Shown in pieces: positions 36,757-46,033 of a stretch of 64,000 nt of DNA. The DNA lies in NCBI GenBank assembly GCA_965248765.1, contig CBDFKF010000002.1, positions 573,149-637,148 on the forward strand, written 5' to 3'. Below the pieces are notes generated by a model that was given only the letters and a program-made list of their open reading frames with translations, searched no databases and was not told the origin of the DNA. The stretch's first letter is position 1, and the number at the start of each line of letters is the position of its first letter. Position numbers and translations under genes: made by a program. This stretch comes from CBDFKF01 sp965248765. Lineage in GTDB: Bacteria > Pseudomonadota > Alphaproteobacteria > VGEJ01.

Positions 36757-39700
36757 ATGCTCCACGCCAGAGAGGCGGTCGACCAACCCCTACGTTCGCC
36801 GGCCGCCGCACCCGCCGTTTCCCTCGCATCCGCAACCGCGGCCCCCCGGCCGCGGCCCAAGGCCGCCGCACTCCTCACCGCCGCCAAGGATCTGCTGGCG
36901 GCGCTCGAAGCCGGGCCGGCATCTCGACACCGCCACCCTGCGCGCCGCCCTAACCGGCGCGTTCGGCGCAACCGAGGTAGACGGCGCCTGGGTCTGGCGG
37001 GATGCCTACGAGACGGCCGAGGCCGCACTCGTGCTGTTCCTCAAGCGCTGGGGCCGGGCCATGCGCCGGGAGGCGGGCTCCCACAAGCGCATGCTGGCCA
37101 TGCTCGAGAGGCTCGCCAAGCTAGAGCCTCCGCAGACCCGGCGCTCGGCCGAACAGATCCAGTTTCACCAGTTTTCCACACCACTGCCGCTCGCCTATGC
37201 CGCGCTGCAAGCCGCCGCCGTCCGCCCCGGCGACGCCGTCCTCGAGCCCTCCGCCGGCACCGGCATGCTCGCCGTCATGGCCCAATGCGAGCTCGGCTCG
37301 AAAGCCCCCGGCATGCTCCACCTCAACGAGATCGCACCCACCCGCGCGCGGCTTCTGGCACAGCTCTTCCCGGAAAACACTGTGACCCGGCACAACGCCG
37401 AAGCAATCCGCGATCACCTGCCAAAACTCATCCCAACCGTCGTCCTGATGAACCCGCCATTCTCGATCAGTCCCGGAGTTCACCACCGCCGCCACGACGC
37501 CGATCTGCGCCACCTCCGCTCCGCCTTCGCCATGCTCGCCCCCGGCGGCCGGCTCGCTGCCATCACCTCGCGCAACTGCCTGCCCGGCGATCCGGATTGG
37601 CAACGCGCCTTCGCTCACCTCGATGATGCCCGGGTTGCGTTTTCGATCGCCATCGAGGGCCGTGCTTACCAACGCCGCGGCACCACCTTCGACACCCGTC
37701 TCACCGTCCTCGATCGGGTTGAAGACCCGAGCGCACGCATCGCGATCGATCCCGAGACCTGCGTCCCCGACGCCGAGACCTTGCTCGATGCCATCGCCGC
37801 CCATTTGCCGCCGCGCCCGCCCTTGGAACGGGCCAAGCCGGCCATGTCCACAGCCCTGAATCTCTTTGCCTACACGCACACCGGAACCGCATCACCCAAG
37901 CAAACGTCACGGCCGCGTGCCGCCCGGCCGAGCGCCACGCCCGACACGACCGCGTCCCGGGATTGGGACCCCGTCGCCGAGCTCGCCTACGAAACCGAAT
38001 CCGGGGCGAGCGCGCCTGGCAACGGCGGCTCAAAGCCCGACACCAAGACCGCAACGAGCGGCGTCTACGAGACCTGGCTGCCCCGTACCGTACGCATCCC
38101 CGGCGCCCCCAAACACCCAACGGCGCTCGTGCAATCAGCGGCTATGGCGGCGGTGGCCCATCCCACGCCAAACTATCGTCCCATCCTTCCGACACGCATC
38201 GTTAGTGAAGGCCTGCTTTCGGACGCCCAGCTCGAGAGCGTGATCCTCGCGGGCGAGGCCCACACCGGTCGGCTCGCCGCCGAATACCACATTACCGCGG
38301 ACTGGGAGACGATCGAGCGGGTCGACATCGTTGACAGCAACAAGTACGACGACAACCACCAACCCTCCGACGCCGAGAGCCCCGAGACCGAGGCAACGCT
38401 CTCGCCGCCTGTCCGTTTCCGCCGCGGCTGGATGCTGGGCGACGGGACCGGTTGCGGAAAGGGCCGCCAGGCCGCCGCCATCATCCTCGACCAATGGCTC
38501 CGCGGCCACAAACGAGCGCTCTGGCTCTCACAATCCGACAAGCTCCTCGAGGACGCCCGGCGCGACTGGACAGCGCTCGGCGGGGACGAGGCCGACGTCT
38601 TTCCCCTCGGCAGGATCCGCCAGAAAACGGAGATTCCGCACGAAACGGGCATTCTCTTCGCCACCTACGCGACGCTCCGCAGCCCGGCCCGTGCCGGGTC
38701 CCGTGCACGCCTCGATCAGATCGTCGCCTGGCTCGCCGGCGGCCTCGACCACGCACATCGCCACATCTACGAAGGCGTCATCGTGTTCGATGAATGCCAT
38801 GCCCTCGCGAACGCCGGCGGTACTGAGGACAGCCACGGCCGCATCGCCCCCTCGCAGCAGGGCCGCGCCGGACTCAAGCTCCAGCATGCGTTGCCCGACG
38901 CCCGCGTTCTCTACGTCTCGGCCACCGGCGCCAGCACCGTTCCGGGCCTCGCCTATGCCCAACGCCTCGGGCTTTGGGGCGCCGACGCGACCCCGTTCGA
39001 CCACCGCACCGACTTCGTCACCGCCATGGAGGCGGGCGGCATCGCCGCCATGGAGATGGTCGCACGCGACCTCAAAGCCCTCGGGCTCTATCAGGCACGG
39101 GCGCTGAGCTACGCCGGCGTCAACGTCGACATCCTCGAACACACACTGACGGCCGAGCAGCGGCGCATCTACGACGCCTACGCGCGCGCCTTCAAAATCA
39201 TCCACACCCATATCCAGCAGGCACTGCAGGCAACCGGCGTGACCCAGCAGCGTGATGATGACACCAGCCGCACGCTCAACCGCAACGCGAAGTCCGCGGC
39301 CACCTCGGCCTTCGAGAGCACCAAACAACGGTTCTTCGGGCATCTCCTGACCAGCATGAAGTGCCCGACGCTCATTCGCACCATCGAGGCCGACCTCACG
39401 GCCGGCCAAGCCGCCGTCGTACAGCTAGTCTCCACCGGCGAGGCCTTGATGGACCGCCGCATCGCCGAGATCCCGCCATCGGAGTGGGACGATCTCTCGA
39501 TCGACCTCACACCCAGGGAATACGTCCTCGACTATTTGACCCACGCCTTCCCGGTGCAGCTCCAGGAAGCCTTCACCAACGAATCGGGCGACCTCCTAAG
39601 CCGGCCGGTGTTCGACACGCAAGGCAATCCCGTGCTCTGCCAGGAGGCGCTCGCCGCCCGCGACGCGCTCATCGAGAAGCTGGCCTCGCTCCCGCCCGTC

Positions 39701-41320
39701 CAGGCCGCGCTCGACCAGTTGGTGCATCACTTCGGCGACGACGCCGTCGCGGAGGTCACGGGGCACTCGCGCCGCGTGCTGCGCATCAACGATACCCGCG
39801 GCCCGCGCCTCGCGCTCCGCAGCCGGCCCGCTTCCGCCAATCTCTCCGAGACCGCCGCCTTCATGGCCGGAGAGAAACACATCCTCGTCTTCAGCCAGGC
39901 GGGCGGCACCGGACGCAGCTACCACGCCGATCTCGGCTGCGCCAACACGGCACGACGCCACCACTATCTCCTGGAGCCCGGCTGGCGCGCCGACCAGGCG
40001 ATCCAGGGTCTCGGGCGCACCCATCGCACGCACCAGGCCGTCGCGCCGCTGTTCCGGCCGATCTCGACCGATGTGAAGGGCGAACGGCGGTTCATCGCCA
40101 CCATCGCCCGCCGCCTCGATTCGCTTGGCGCCATCACCCGCGGCCAGCGCGATTCGCAGAGCGCCATGGGCGAGGACGGCGCCATGTTCCGTCCGCAAGA
40201 CAATCTTGAATCGCCTTACGCCAGGGCGGCGCTGCGCCGCTTCTACGCAGCTCTCTATCACGGCAACATCGAGGGCTGGGGAATCACTCCCTTCGAGGAA
40301 GCAACCGGCCTCTCACTCACCTGGGACGGCGGTCTCAAGGAAACACTGCCGCCCATGCACACCTTCCTCAACCGCCTGCTGGCGCTCCCCATCGACGAGC
40401 AAAACCAGCTTTTCGAAGCCTTAGACACCCGCATCACGGCCCTCATCACCGACGCCATTGAAGCCGGCACCTACGACCGCGGCGTCGAGACCGTCCACGC
40501 CGATTCACTCATCGTCCTCTCGCATGAGCCCGCCTTCATTCACGAGACGACCGGCGGCGCCACGGAACTCTGCGAGGTCCTGCGCCGCAACAAGCTCGAG
40601 CCCCTAACAACCGACGCGGCGCTGACGCTCACCGCCCAGCCCCGTGAGACCCGCCTCGTCATCAACCACCGCTCAGGGCGCGCCGCGGTCGTCGTTCCGC
40701 ACCCCTCACGCATGCTCGAGAACGGCGGAGTCGAGGCACGAGTCCGCCTCGTCCGGCCGGCCACCCGTGAGACCATGGCCCGCGCCGAGCTCGACGCCTC
40801 CCACTGGAACGCGGCCCACGAAACCGCCTGGCGTACCCTGTGGGAGGCCGAAATCGCCGGCTTGCCCACCCATAAGGACTCCCGATTCTGGCTGGTGACC
40901 GGTCTTCTGCTCCCGATCTGGGACCGGCTCCCCGACAAAAACATGCACGTCCGCCGGCTTACGACCGACGACGGGGAGCGTATGATTGGCCGCGTCCTCG
41001 ATGCCGCCGAAGTCGAGGACTTCCGCGCAGCGCTCGGCCTCGCCGGCGGGCCCGGCCTCACGCCGGCGGAGCTCCACGAAGAAATCATCACACGCGGCAC
41101 ATCCTTCCCGCTCGTCAATGGCTGGCGCCTCGCACGGCGTCGCCTCGCGGGCGCCCAACGCATTGAAATCGAGGGACCCGCCGACGGCCAGGTCAAGGCC
41201 CTGACACACCTCGGCTGCATCACCGAAATCGTCTCGTGGCGGACCCGCGTGTTCGTACCCGCCGAGGCTGTCCTCGCTCGCATCGTCGAACGCTGGCCGG
41301 TCGGTCAACGCGCCACCTGA
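36757..41320 (+). pseudogene. methyltransferase - Strawberry-notch helicase fusion (DarB-like), one frameshift near the N-terminus
   Basis: The likely start is MLHAREAVDQPLRSPAAAPA (36757); the frame shifts once near 36915 between LLAALEAG and RHLDTATLR, after which 1468 residues are open. Domains: SAM methyltransferase (DAVLEPSAGTGMLAVMAQ, then catalytic LMNPPFSISPG), a Strawberry-notch superfamily 2 ATPase (Walker A LGDGTGCGKGRQA; box II VIVFDECHALANA), a helicase C domain (FSQAGGTGRSYHAD, GLGRTHRTHQ), and a C-terminal domain shared with the prophage polyvalent protein. Relatives include phage P1 DarB, which protects DNA from restriction. An anti-restriction role is inferred. Internal re-initiation might still give protein. 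Confidence 0.82.
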
Positions 41321-41434
41321 CCCCAACCCTCTCTCTACCAACCGCCGACTGCCACCGCCATCGCCATTGGGCGCAGTGCCCCTACGCACTGCGCCTCCCG
41401 GCGGCCAGCCTGACAACAAACGATGGAGGTCGCG

Positions 41435-41716
41435 ATGACGATGACTCCGCATACCTTGCCGGATCACCCAGTGTACGCGTTCTGTCCAGCCTATGAGCCC
41501 TCAGCGCGTCCGCAGCAGATTCGTATCGTCTTCGACGGCGTGCCGGGCTACGTGCCGACCGCGCTCGTCGCGCTCACCCTCGACGAGGCTGAACGGCTCT
41601 GCGACCGGCTCAATGCGCGGCTCGGCCTCGACCGCGAAGCCTGGATGAAAATCGCCAGCCGCTCGATGTTCGGCAACCCAGCCCCGCACAGCCCCAGCAA
41701 CAGCGCCCTGCACTGA
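41435..41716 (+). CDS. small cassette protein, paralogue A of 43656-43922
   Basis: 93 residues from MTMTPHTLPDHPVYAFCPAY. Core PQQIRIVFDGVPGYVPTALV then DEAERLCDRLNARLGLDREA. ATG 41435 follows a GGAGG at good distance; the ATG at 41423 is in frame but precedes that site. A second copy is encoded at 43656-43922 with about 60 percent identical positions. Function unknown. Confidence 0.68.
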   Translation: MTMTPHTLPDHPVYAFCPAYEPSARPQQIRIVFDGVPGYVPTALVALTLDEAERLCDRLNARLGLDREAWMKIASRSMFGNPAPHSPSNSALH

Positions 41717-41811
41717 CCGCACCACGAGGCCAAGCCCGGCCCGGTGAAGTCGAGATTCTTCTCACCCCGTCGGAAGTTCGTTTACCGCTAACCACAGCAG
41801 GGCATCAAGCC

Positions 41812-42054
41812 ATGCCAAGCACCAATATCACGTCCGAACACAAACGTGCATTCGAGGCCCTGACCAGCGGCAAGCACGACAATTTCGCGTTGTTTAGCTG
41901 CTATTTGAACAACGAACCGGCCGCCGCCATCGTTGCCGTCACCGTCCAGCCTCCCGACCAGCAAGGGCACGAGGCCGAGCACGACATCCACCCGCTGTTC
42001 GTTTCGGTAACCCCGGCAATGCATCTCGCCGACCATGACGATCGCAAGGCGTGA
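41812..42054 (+). CDS. DUF6117-like small plasmid protein
   Basis: 80 residues. FEALTSGKHDNFALFSCYLN then NEPAAAIVAVTVQ and IHPLFVSVTPAMHLADHD match the pattern 'NFxxLxxAxxxGxxALxxCxxxxxGEPxxxIxAVxxxxxxxxxxPLF' of a small family seen on rhizobial and sphingomonad plasmids. Function unknown. Same strand and spacing as neighbouring cassette genes. Confidence 0.6.
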   Translation: MPSTNITSEHKRAFEALTSGKHDNFALFSCYLNNEPAAAIVAVTVQPPDQQGHEAEHDIHPLFVSVTPAMHLADHDDRKA

Positions 42055-42102
42055 GCGATGACAGGCGCCGCTACAACCTCACCATCACAGGAGAACACGG
42101 CA

Positions 42103-42465
42103 ATGCATCCCTACTACCACGCCCGCGCGTCGGTAAAACACTTCGGCGGCGCGCCCGCCGATTACCTCCCCCTCCACAACTGGCTCGATGATAGCAAACA
42201 AGCCTTCTGCGACTTCCGTCACCGCGCCATGCGGCATCACGCCGAAGGGATCTTCGAGGCCGAGCGCCTGTTCGGCGTCACCATCGTCAACAGCAGCGGC
42301 AAACACGTGCCCGTCCGACTCATCGCCGAGCAACACATCCGCGAGGACTGCGGCGGCACGATCCCCACTCTCGCCGACTGGCTGCGCCGCATCCAGCCGG
42401 CCCCCTGGATGGCGCGGGCGACCCGCGTCACCGTGCTCGCCCGCGAGGAGACGACCCATGACTGA
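42103..42465 (+). CDS. DUF6915-like protein
   Basis: 120 residues from MHPYYHARASVKHFGGAPAD. YLPLHNWLDDSKQAFCDFRH, RAMRHHAEGIFEAERLFG, HIREDCGGTIPTLADWLRRI and QPAPWM match DUF6915, a plasmid/phage family with conserved His and Asp residues. ATG 42103 is chosen over 42058 because AGGAGA precedes it and the family starts MxHP. It overlaps the next gene by 8 bases. Confidence 0.72.
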   Translation: MHPYYHARASVKHFGGAPADYLPLHNWLDDSKQAFCDFRHRAMRHHAEGIFEAERLFGVTIVNSSGKHVPVRLIAEQHIREDCGGTIPTLADWLRRIQPAPWMARATRVTVLAREETTHD

Positions 42466-43609
42466 AGATGTTATCGATCCACGTCTCGCCGCGCTGCCGC
42501 CGAAGATCGCCAAGCCAATAGCCGATCTCCATACCATGGGGCATCTCAACAACACCGTGCTTTCCGAGCTTCTAGACGCCGCCGAAATCGCCGTCGACGC
42601 ATCGCCGCTCATTGCCTTCGCAGCCGCCTATTTCGGTATGAGCGCCAGCGGCGTGCCGATCCGCGACACCATCCGCATGGCCCGCAGCCTCCACCATCCC
42701 ATCAACCTTCGATGGAGCGCCAAGCGTTGGCGGACCGAACACGACCGGCTCGCACGCCGAGAAACGCTCGCAGCGCTTGAGCACGACAACACCGTCTACG
42801 ATATTGAACCCTACGCCGCGCGGCTGCCCGACAATTTTCCGGGCTACCTCATTCCCTCACGGCGCCGCCTCGCGTGGGAGGGCCTGCGCCAAGCCCACTG
42901 CATCGCCACGTACCACGACAGCATCGCCGCCGGGCACTACGCCGTCGCCACGGTCCTTCTCTGGGGCAAACGCTGGACCGCGCTTCTGCGCCATCATCAC
43001 GACGCCAGCAAACCCGCACTCGAGATCGTCGACATTCGCGGCCGTAAGAACGCGACGCCAGATCCTGCAACGCGTCAGGCCATTCACTTCGAGCTGAACA
43101 TTCCCATGCCGCAACACGCTACACCCCGGCAACCGGACAGCCGCCACGCGATTCCGGCCCAAAACTACCGCCGCAACTTCGCGAACGCTCTTGCGGTCCT
43201 GCGCGCCTACCGCGTCGAGGAAGTCGAAATCACCTTCGAGGGCTCCGGCGACAGCGGCTGCATCGATAACATCGCCTTCAATCCGGAACCCGCAATGGCC
43301 GAACTCCGGGCCGACTGGACCGCATTCGACTCTCACACCACACACGTTATTACCACGAATAACGGCGCACTGTTCCAAGACCAAGACACCGTCTGCACCG
43401 ACTCCCTCGACACGGCACTCCAGGACATCGCCATGGAGTACATCGAGGAAACCAATGTCAACTGGTACGACCACGACGGCGGCTACGGCACCCTTAGAAT
43501 CGACGTCGACGCAGGCACGATCGACCTCGAGATCATAACCCGCATCCTCGACAGCCACTGCGAACACACAAGCGTCGTCAACATCGACGACTGGCAAGAC
43601 GCAAGATAA
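42458..43609 (+). CDS. PcfJ-like / DUF6878-like cassette protein
   Basis: 383 residues from MTEDVIDPRLAALPPKIAKP. The middle SRRRLAWEGLRQAHCIATYH then DSIAAGHYAVATVLLWGKRW resembles the PcfJ catalytic-like segment ('L..EG..M.HCV..Y'). The C-terminal ~120 residues (VEITFEGSGDSGCIDNIAFN, ALQDIAMEYIEETNVNWYDH, DGGYGTLRIDVDAGTIDLEI) match a DUF6878-type domain. A combination protein of plasmid mobilisation/accessory regions; function unknown. Confidence 0.6.
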   Translation: MTEDVIDPRLAALPPKIAKPIADLHTMGHLNNTVLSELLDAAEIAVDASPLIAFAAAYFGMSASGVPIRDTIRMARSLHHPINLRWSAKRWRTEHDRLARRETLAALEHDNTVYDIEPYAARLPDNFPGYLIPSRRRLAWEGLRQAHCIATYHDSIAAGHYAVATVLLWGKRWTALLRHHHDASKPALEIVDIRGRKNATPDPATRQAIHFELNIPMPQHATPRQPDSRHAIPAQNYRRNFANALAVLRAYRVEEVEITFEGSGDSGCIDNIAFNPEPAMAELRADWTAFDSHTTHVITTNNGALFQDQDTVCTDSLDTALQDIAMEYIEETNVNWYDHDGGYGTLRIDVDAGTIDLEIITRILDSHCEHTSVVNIDDWQDAR

Positions 43610-43655
43610 ACCTCCGTGTCACGACCGCATCGCCCACACCAAGGAGACCCCCGTC

Positions 43656-43922
43656 ATGGCCGCGACCCTCATGCTCGCCGACGATCCGGTCTACGCCTTC
43701 TGCCCAGCCTATGACCCCGACGCCCACGTCCAGCAAATCCACATGGTCTTCGACGGCATGACCGGACACGCCGGCACCTCGCTCATCGCCCTCAGTATCG
43801 ACGACGCCGAGCGCCTCTGCGACCGCCTCAACGCACAGCTTGGCCTCGACCGCGACGCCTGGTCACGGATCGCCGCCCGGGCCATGCCCGGGCCCCACCC
43901 CGACAGGAAGTGCCCGCAATGA
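43656..43922 (+). CDS. small cassette protein, paralogue B of 41435-41716
   Basis: 88 residues from MAATLMLADDPVYAFCPAYD. PDAHVQQIHMVFDGMTGHAG then DDAERLCDRLNAQLGLDRDA aligns without gaps to the protein at 41435. AAGGAG lies 10 bases before the ATG. The two copies bracket the DUF6117-, DUF6915- and PcfJ-like genes, so an internal duplication is likely. Confidence 0.68.
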   Translation: MAATLMLADDPVYAFCPAYDPDAHVQQIHMVFDGMTGHAGTSLIALSIDDAERLCDRLNAQLGLDRDAWSRIAARAMPGPHPDRKCPQ

Positions 43923-44060
43923 TCCACGCTCTCCGAGGACGCGCCGACCCCGACCGCCGACGGGCACAAGCCATCCTCGTTGCCGCCCAGCGCCGAGGCA
44001 ATTGACTGCAATGCCATCAATGCTACGTTCTCACAACATGCACGAACGGAGAAACCCTCC

Positions 44061-44303
44061 ATGGCGAGCATCACCATCAGGAACCTCGATGACGACTTGA
44101 AGCGCCGCCTGCGGATGCGCGCGGCAGAGAACGGACACTCGATGGAACAGGAAGTCCGCGACATCCTGCGGCGCACGATCAGCCAGGCGTCACCCCCGAA
44201 GAACCTGGGCCGGACCATTCACGCCCGCTTCACCGCCCTCGGCGGGATTGAGCTCGAACTTCCCCAACGCGGCCCGATGCGGCCGCCGCTCGCATTCGGA
44301 TGA
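44061..44303 (+). CDS. FitA-type ribbon-helix-helix antitoxin
   Basis: 80 residues from MASITIRNLDDDLKRRLRMR, then AAENGHSMEQEVRDILRRTI. The N-terminal ITIRNLDD strand and following helices are the Arc/MetJ ribbon-helix-helix that binds the operon's operator; the C-terminal part should wrap the toxin. The toxin gene starts 10 bases downstream. Autoregulation by the complex is the family rule. Confidence 0.88.
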   Translation: MASITIRNLDDDLKRRLRMRAAENGHSMEQEVRDILRRTISQASPPKNLGRTIHARFTALGGIELELPQRGPMRPPLAFG

Positions 44304-44313
44304 GCAGCCGGCC

Positions 44314-44748
44314 ATGATCGTCATCGACACCAACGTGGTCTCCGAGCTGATGCGGCTAACACCCGAACCCGCGGTCATGACGTGGTTCGCCCAACAGGAC
44401 TCCGCAGCGCTCTACCTCACCGCTGTAAGCGAGGCGGAGCTCCGCACGGGCGCCGCCATCCTGCCGGAGAGCCGGCGGCGCGACCGCCTCGTCGCCGAGA
44501 TTGACGCCATGATCGGACAGGACTTCGCCGGACGGGTGCTGCCCTTCGACAGCGCCGCCGCCAGAGCCTATGCCGCCATCGCCGCTTCTCGCCGGTCCGC
44601 GGGCCGACCGATTCTAGAGGCCGATTGCCAGATCGCCGCCATCGCGCGGGCCAGCGAGGCGGCACTGGCGACCAGGAACTCCGCCGATTTCGAGCAATGC
44701 GGGATCACCGTGGTAGATCCCTGGGCGGTGGACCAAGCGGCTCCGTGA
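44314..44748 (+). CDS. FitB/VapC-type PIN-domain toxin
   Basis: 144 residues. PIN domain acidic residues are visible: MIVIDTNVVSELMR (first Asp), EAELRTGAAILPE (Glu), EADCQIAAIARASEAALATR (Asp) and NSADFEQCGI (Asp). PIN toxins are Mg-dependent RNases. It follows its antitoxin at 44061-44303. The pair is complete and could maintain the cassette. Confidence 0.9.
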   Translation: MIVIDTNVVSELMRLTPEPAVMTWFAQQDSAALYLTAVSEAELRTGAAILPESRRRDRLVAEIDAMIGQDFAGRVLPFDSAAARAYAAIAASRRSAGRPILEADCQIAAIARASEAALATRNSADFEQCGITVVDPWAVDQAAP

Positions 44749-44830
44749 CAGCAGCCGGCTCGGCCTCCTCCGCGTCGAGAATCGCCGCCCATGCACCGCC
44801 TCAAACCCGCCGCGACAGGGATCACCCGCA

Positions 44831-45838
44831 ATGACCCAAGCTCTCCGACGACGCACCAGGCCGCACCGGCGACGGACAAGACTCATCCTCGCGGCCGCCA
44901 TCCTCGCCGCCGCGGGCCAGACCATCGTCCATCACGGCGGCGCGCGGCCTCTTCACGACCCCGCCATAACTGCACCCTCCGCCCGCCTTCTACACGTCCA
45001 ACAGGCGCCCAGCCTCGGCCTCGCGGTCGCGCTCGAACACCGTTGCGCACCCTACAGACGGTCGGACTACACCTATAGCCAAGCCGTCGAAGCCCGGATC
45101 ATCGCCACCATGGGCGGGCGCATCTACGGCCCTTACACCGGCCGCTTCTTCACCAACCGGCGACAGACCGACATCGAACACATCGTCGCGCTGTCGGAGG
45201 ACCACGACAGCGGCCTCTGCGCCGCAGACGCGGCCCTCAAACACCGCTTCGCCGCCGATCTCCTCAACCTCACCCTGGCGGCGCCCGCGGTCAACCGCTG
45301 CGGGCCCTCCGGCAAATGCGCCAAGGATGCCGGCGAATGGCTGCCGCCCATGAACCAATGCTGGTTCGCAGCACGCGTCGTCGCGGTGAAACGCAAGTAC
45401 CGCCTCAGCGTCGATCCACGGGAAGCCGCCACCCTCGAGAGCGTGCTATCGGCCTGCACCACGATCGTCATGATCCTCCCCGATCGCGCCGCGGGCCACA
45501 GCGCCCCGGCGGGGGGCGCGACTGAGCGCAACGCGCCGAGCACCACCCTCGCCGCCGTTCGCACGGCCAACGCCGTGCTGAATACACCACCGAGGAACCG
45601 GAAAGCGGGGAAGGGGCGAGACGCCCGGGCGCGCGAGAGAGTCTCTCCGTCCGGTGGCGTCCGCCACCACGCGATCGGAGACGACAGATGCTCGATCCCT
45701 TTCCCATACTCGACGATCAAACGACCATCACCGGCCCCGGCAACAGCATCCCCACGGCTTTCACAACCCGATTCCCCGAACCTCTTCCCGTCACAGCCCA
45801 GGTACTCCTCACCGAAATCGGGCTCCCCATCCACGTAA
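44831..45838 (+). CDS. secreted/periplasmic HNH-type nuclease (DUF1524-like), extended C-terminus
   Basis: 335 residues in the open frame. An Arg-rich N-terminus and hydrophobic helix (LILAAAILAAAGQTIVHHGG) look like a signal sequence. The nuclease core is QTDIEHIVALSEDHDSGLCA, then FAADLLNLTLAAPAVNRC, KDAGEWLPPMNQCWFAARVV (Asp-x-Glu-His plus Asn/His pattern of GmrSD/DUF1524 HNH enzymes). Sequence after about residue 215 is low-complexity and out of phase with the small ORF at 45688, so the natural protein probably ended earlier and the stop has been lost. Confidence 0.7.
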   Translation: MTQALRRRTRPHRRRTRLILAAAILAAAGQTIVHHGGARPLHDPAITAPSARLLHVQQAPSLGLAVALEHRCAPYRRSDYTYSQAVEARIIATMGGRIYGPYTGRFFTNRRQTDIEHIVALSEDHDSGLCAADAALKHRFAADLLNLTLAAPAVNRCGPSGKCAKDAGEWLPPMNQCWFAARVVAVKRKYRLSVDPREAATLESVLSACTTIVMILPDRAAGHSAPAGGATERNAPSTTLAAVRTANAVLNTPPRNRKAGKGRDARARERVSPSGGVRHHAIGDDRCSIPFPYSTIKRPSPAPATASPRLSQPDSPNLFPSQPRYSSPKSGSPST

Positions 45839-45879
45839 TCCGCGGCCTGCTCCCTTCCGAGACCGGGACCGCGGCCTAG
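45688..45879 (+). CDS. short hypothetical protein at the end of the cassette
   Basis: 63 residues: MLDPFPILDDQTTITGPGNS, then FTTRFPEPLPVTAQVLLTEI and VIRGLLPSETGTAA. Regular composition and a plausible fold suggest it is real, in preference to the overlapping C-terminal extension of the nuclease frame. Weak ribosome site. Not recognised. Confidence 0.35.
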   Translation: MLDPFPILDDQTTITGPGNSIPTAFTTRFPEPLPVTAQVLLTEIGLPIHVIRGLLPSETGTAA

Positions 45880-45912
45880 CCAAGGTGAAGAAAGCGAGGA
45901 GCCGTTCTGATG

Positions 45913-45954
45913 AGCGGGCGGCAGGGCGCGCAATAGAGCGCCCTGCCGCCCGCT
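45913..45954. terminator. 17-bp perfect inverted repeat closing the cassette
   Basis: AGCGGGCGGCAGGGCGC and its exact complement are separated by 8 bases (GCAATAGA). A stem of 17 GC-rich pairs lies between the convergent cassette and DUF2493 genes. No T-run on either side directly, so it would work as a strong hairpin or factor-dependent stop, or be the trace of an element end. Confidence 0.6.
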
Positions 45955-45965
45955 GCTCCCGGCGC

Positions 45966-46010
45966 AAAAAAAAGGGCCGATCCTGCACCGCATCGGATCA
46001 GGACCGGCCC
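45966..46010 (-). terminator. intrinsic terminator of the DUF2493 gene
   Basis: On the minus strand, GGGCCGGTCCTG pairs with CAGGATCGGCCC (one mismatch/wobble) and is followed by eight T. About 24 bases after the DUF2493 stop. Confidence 0.75.
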
Positions 46011-46033
46011 CTGGGGTCGGTGGAGCCGCCGGT

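Noticed and set aside
36692..36757. Upstream ATG/GTG start for the 1542-residue helicase frame
   Set aside because: The first ~70 residues in that frame are Pro/Arg-rich shadow sequence; the natural N-terminus is in another frame from 36757 with one frameshift.
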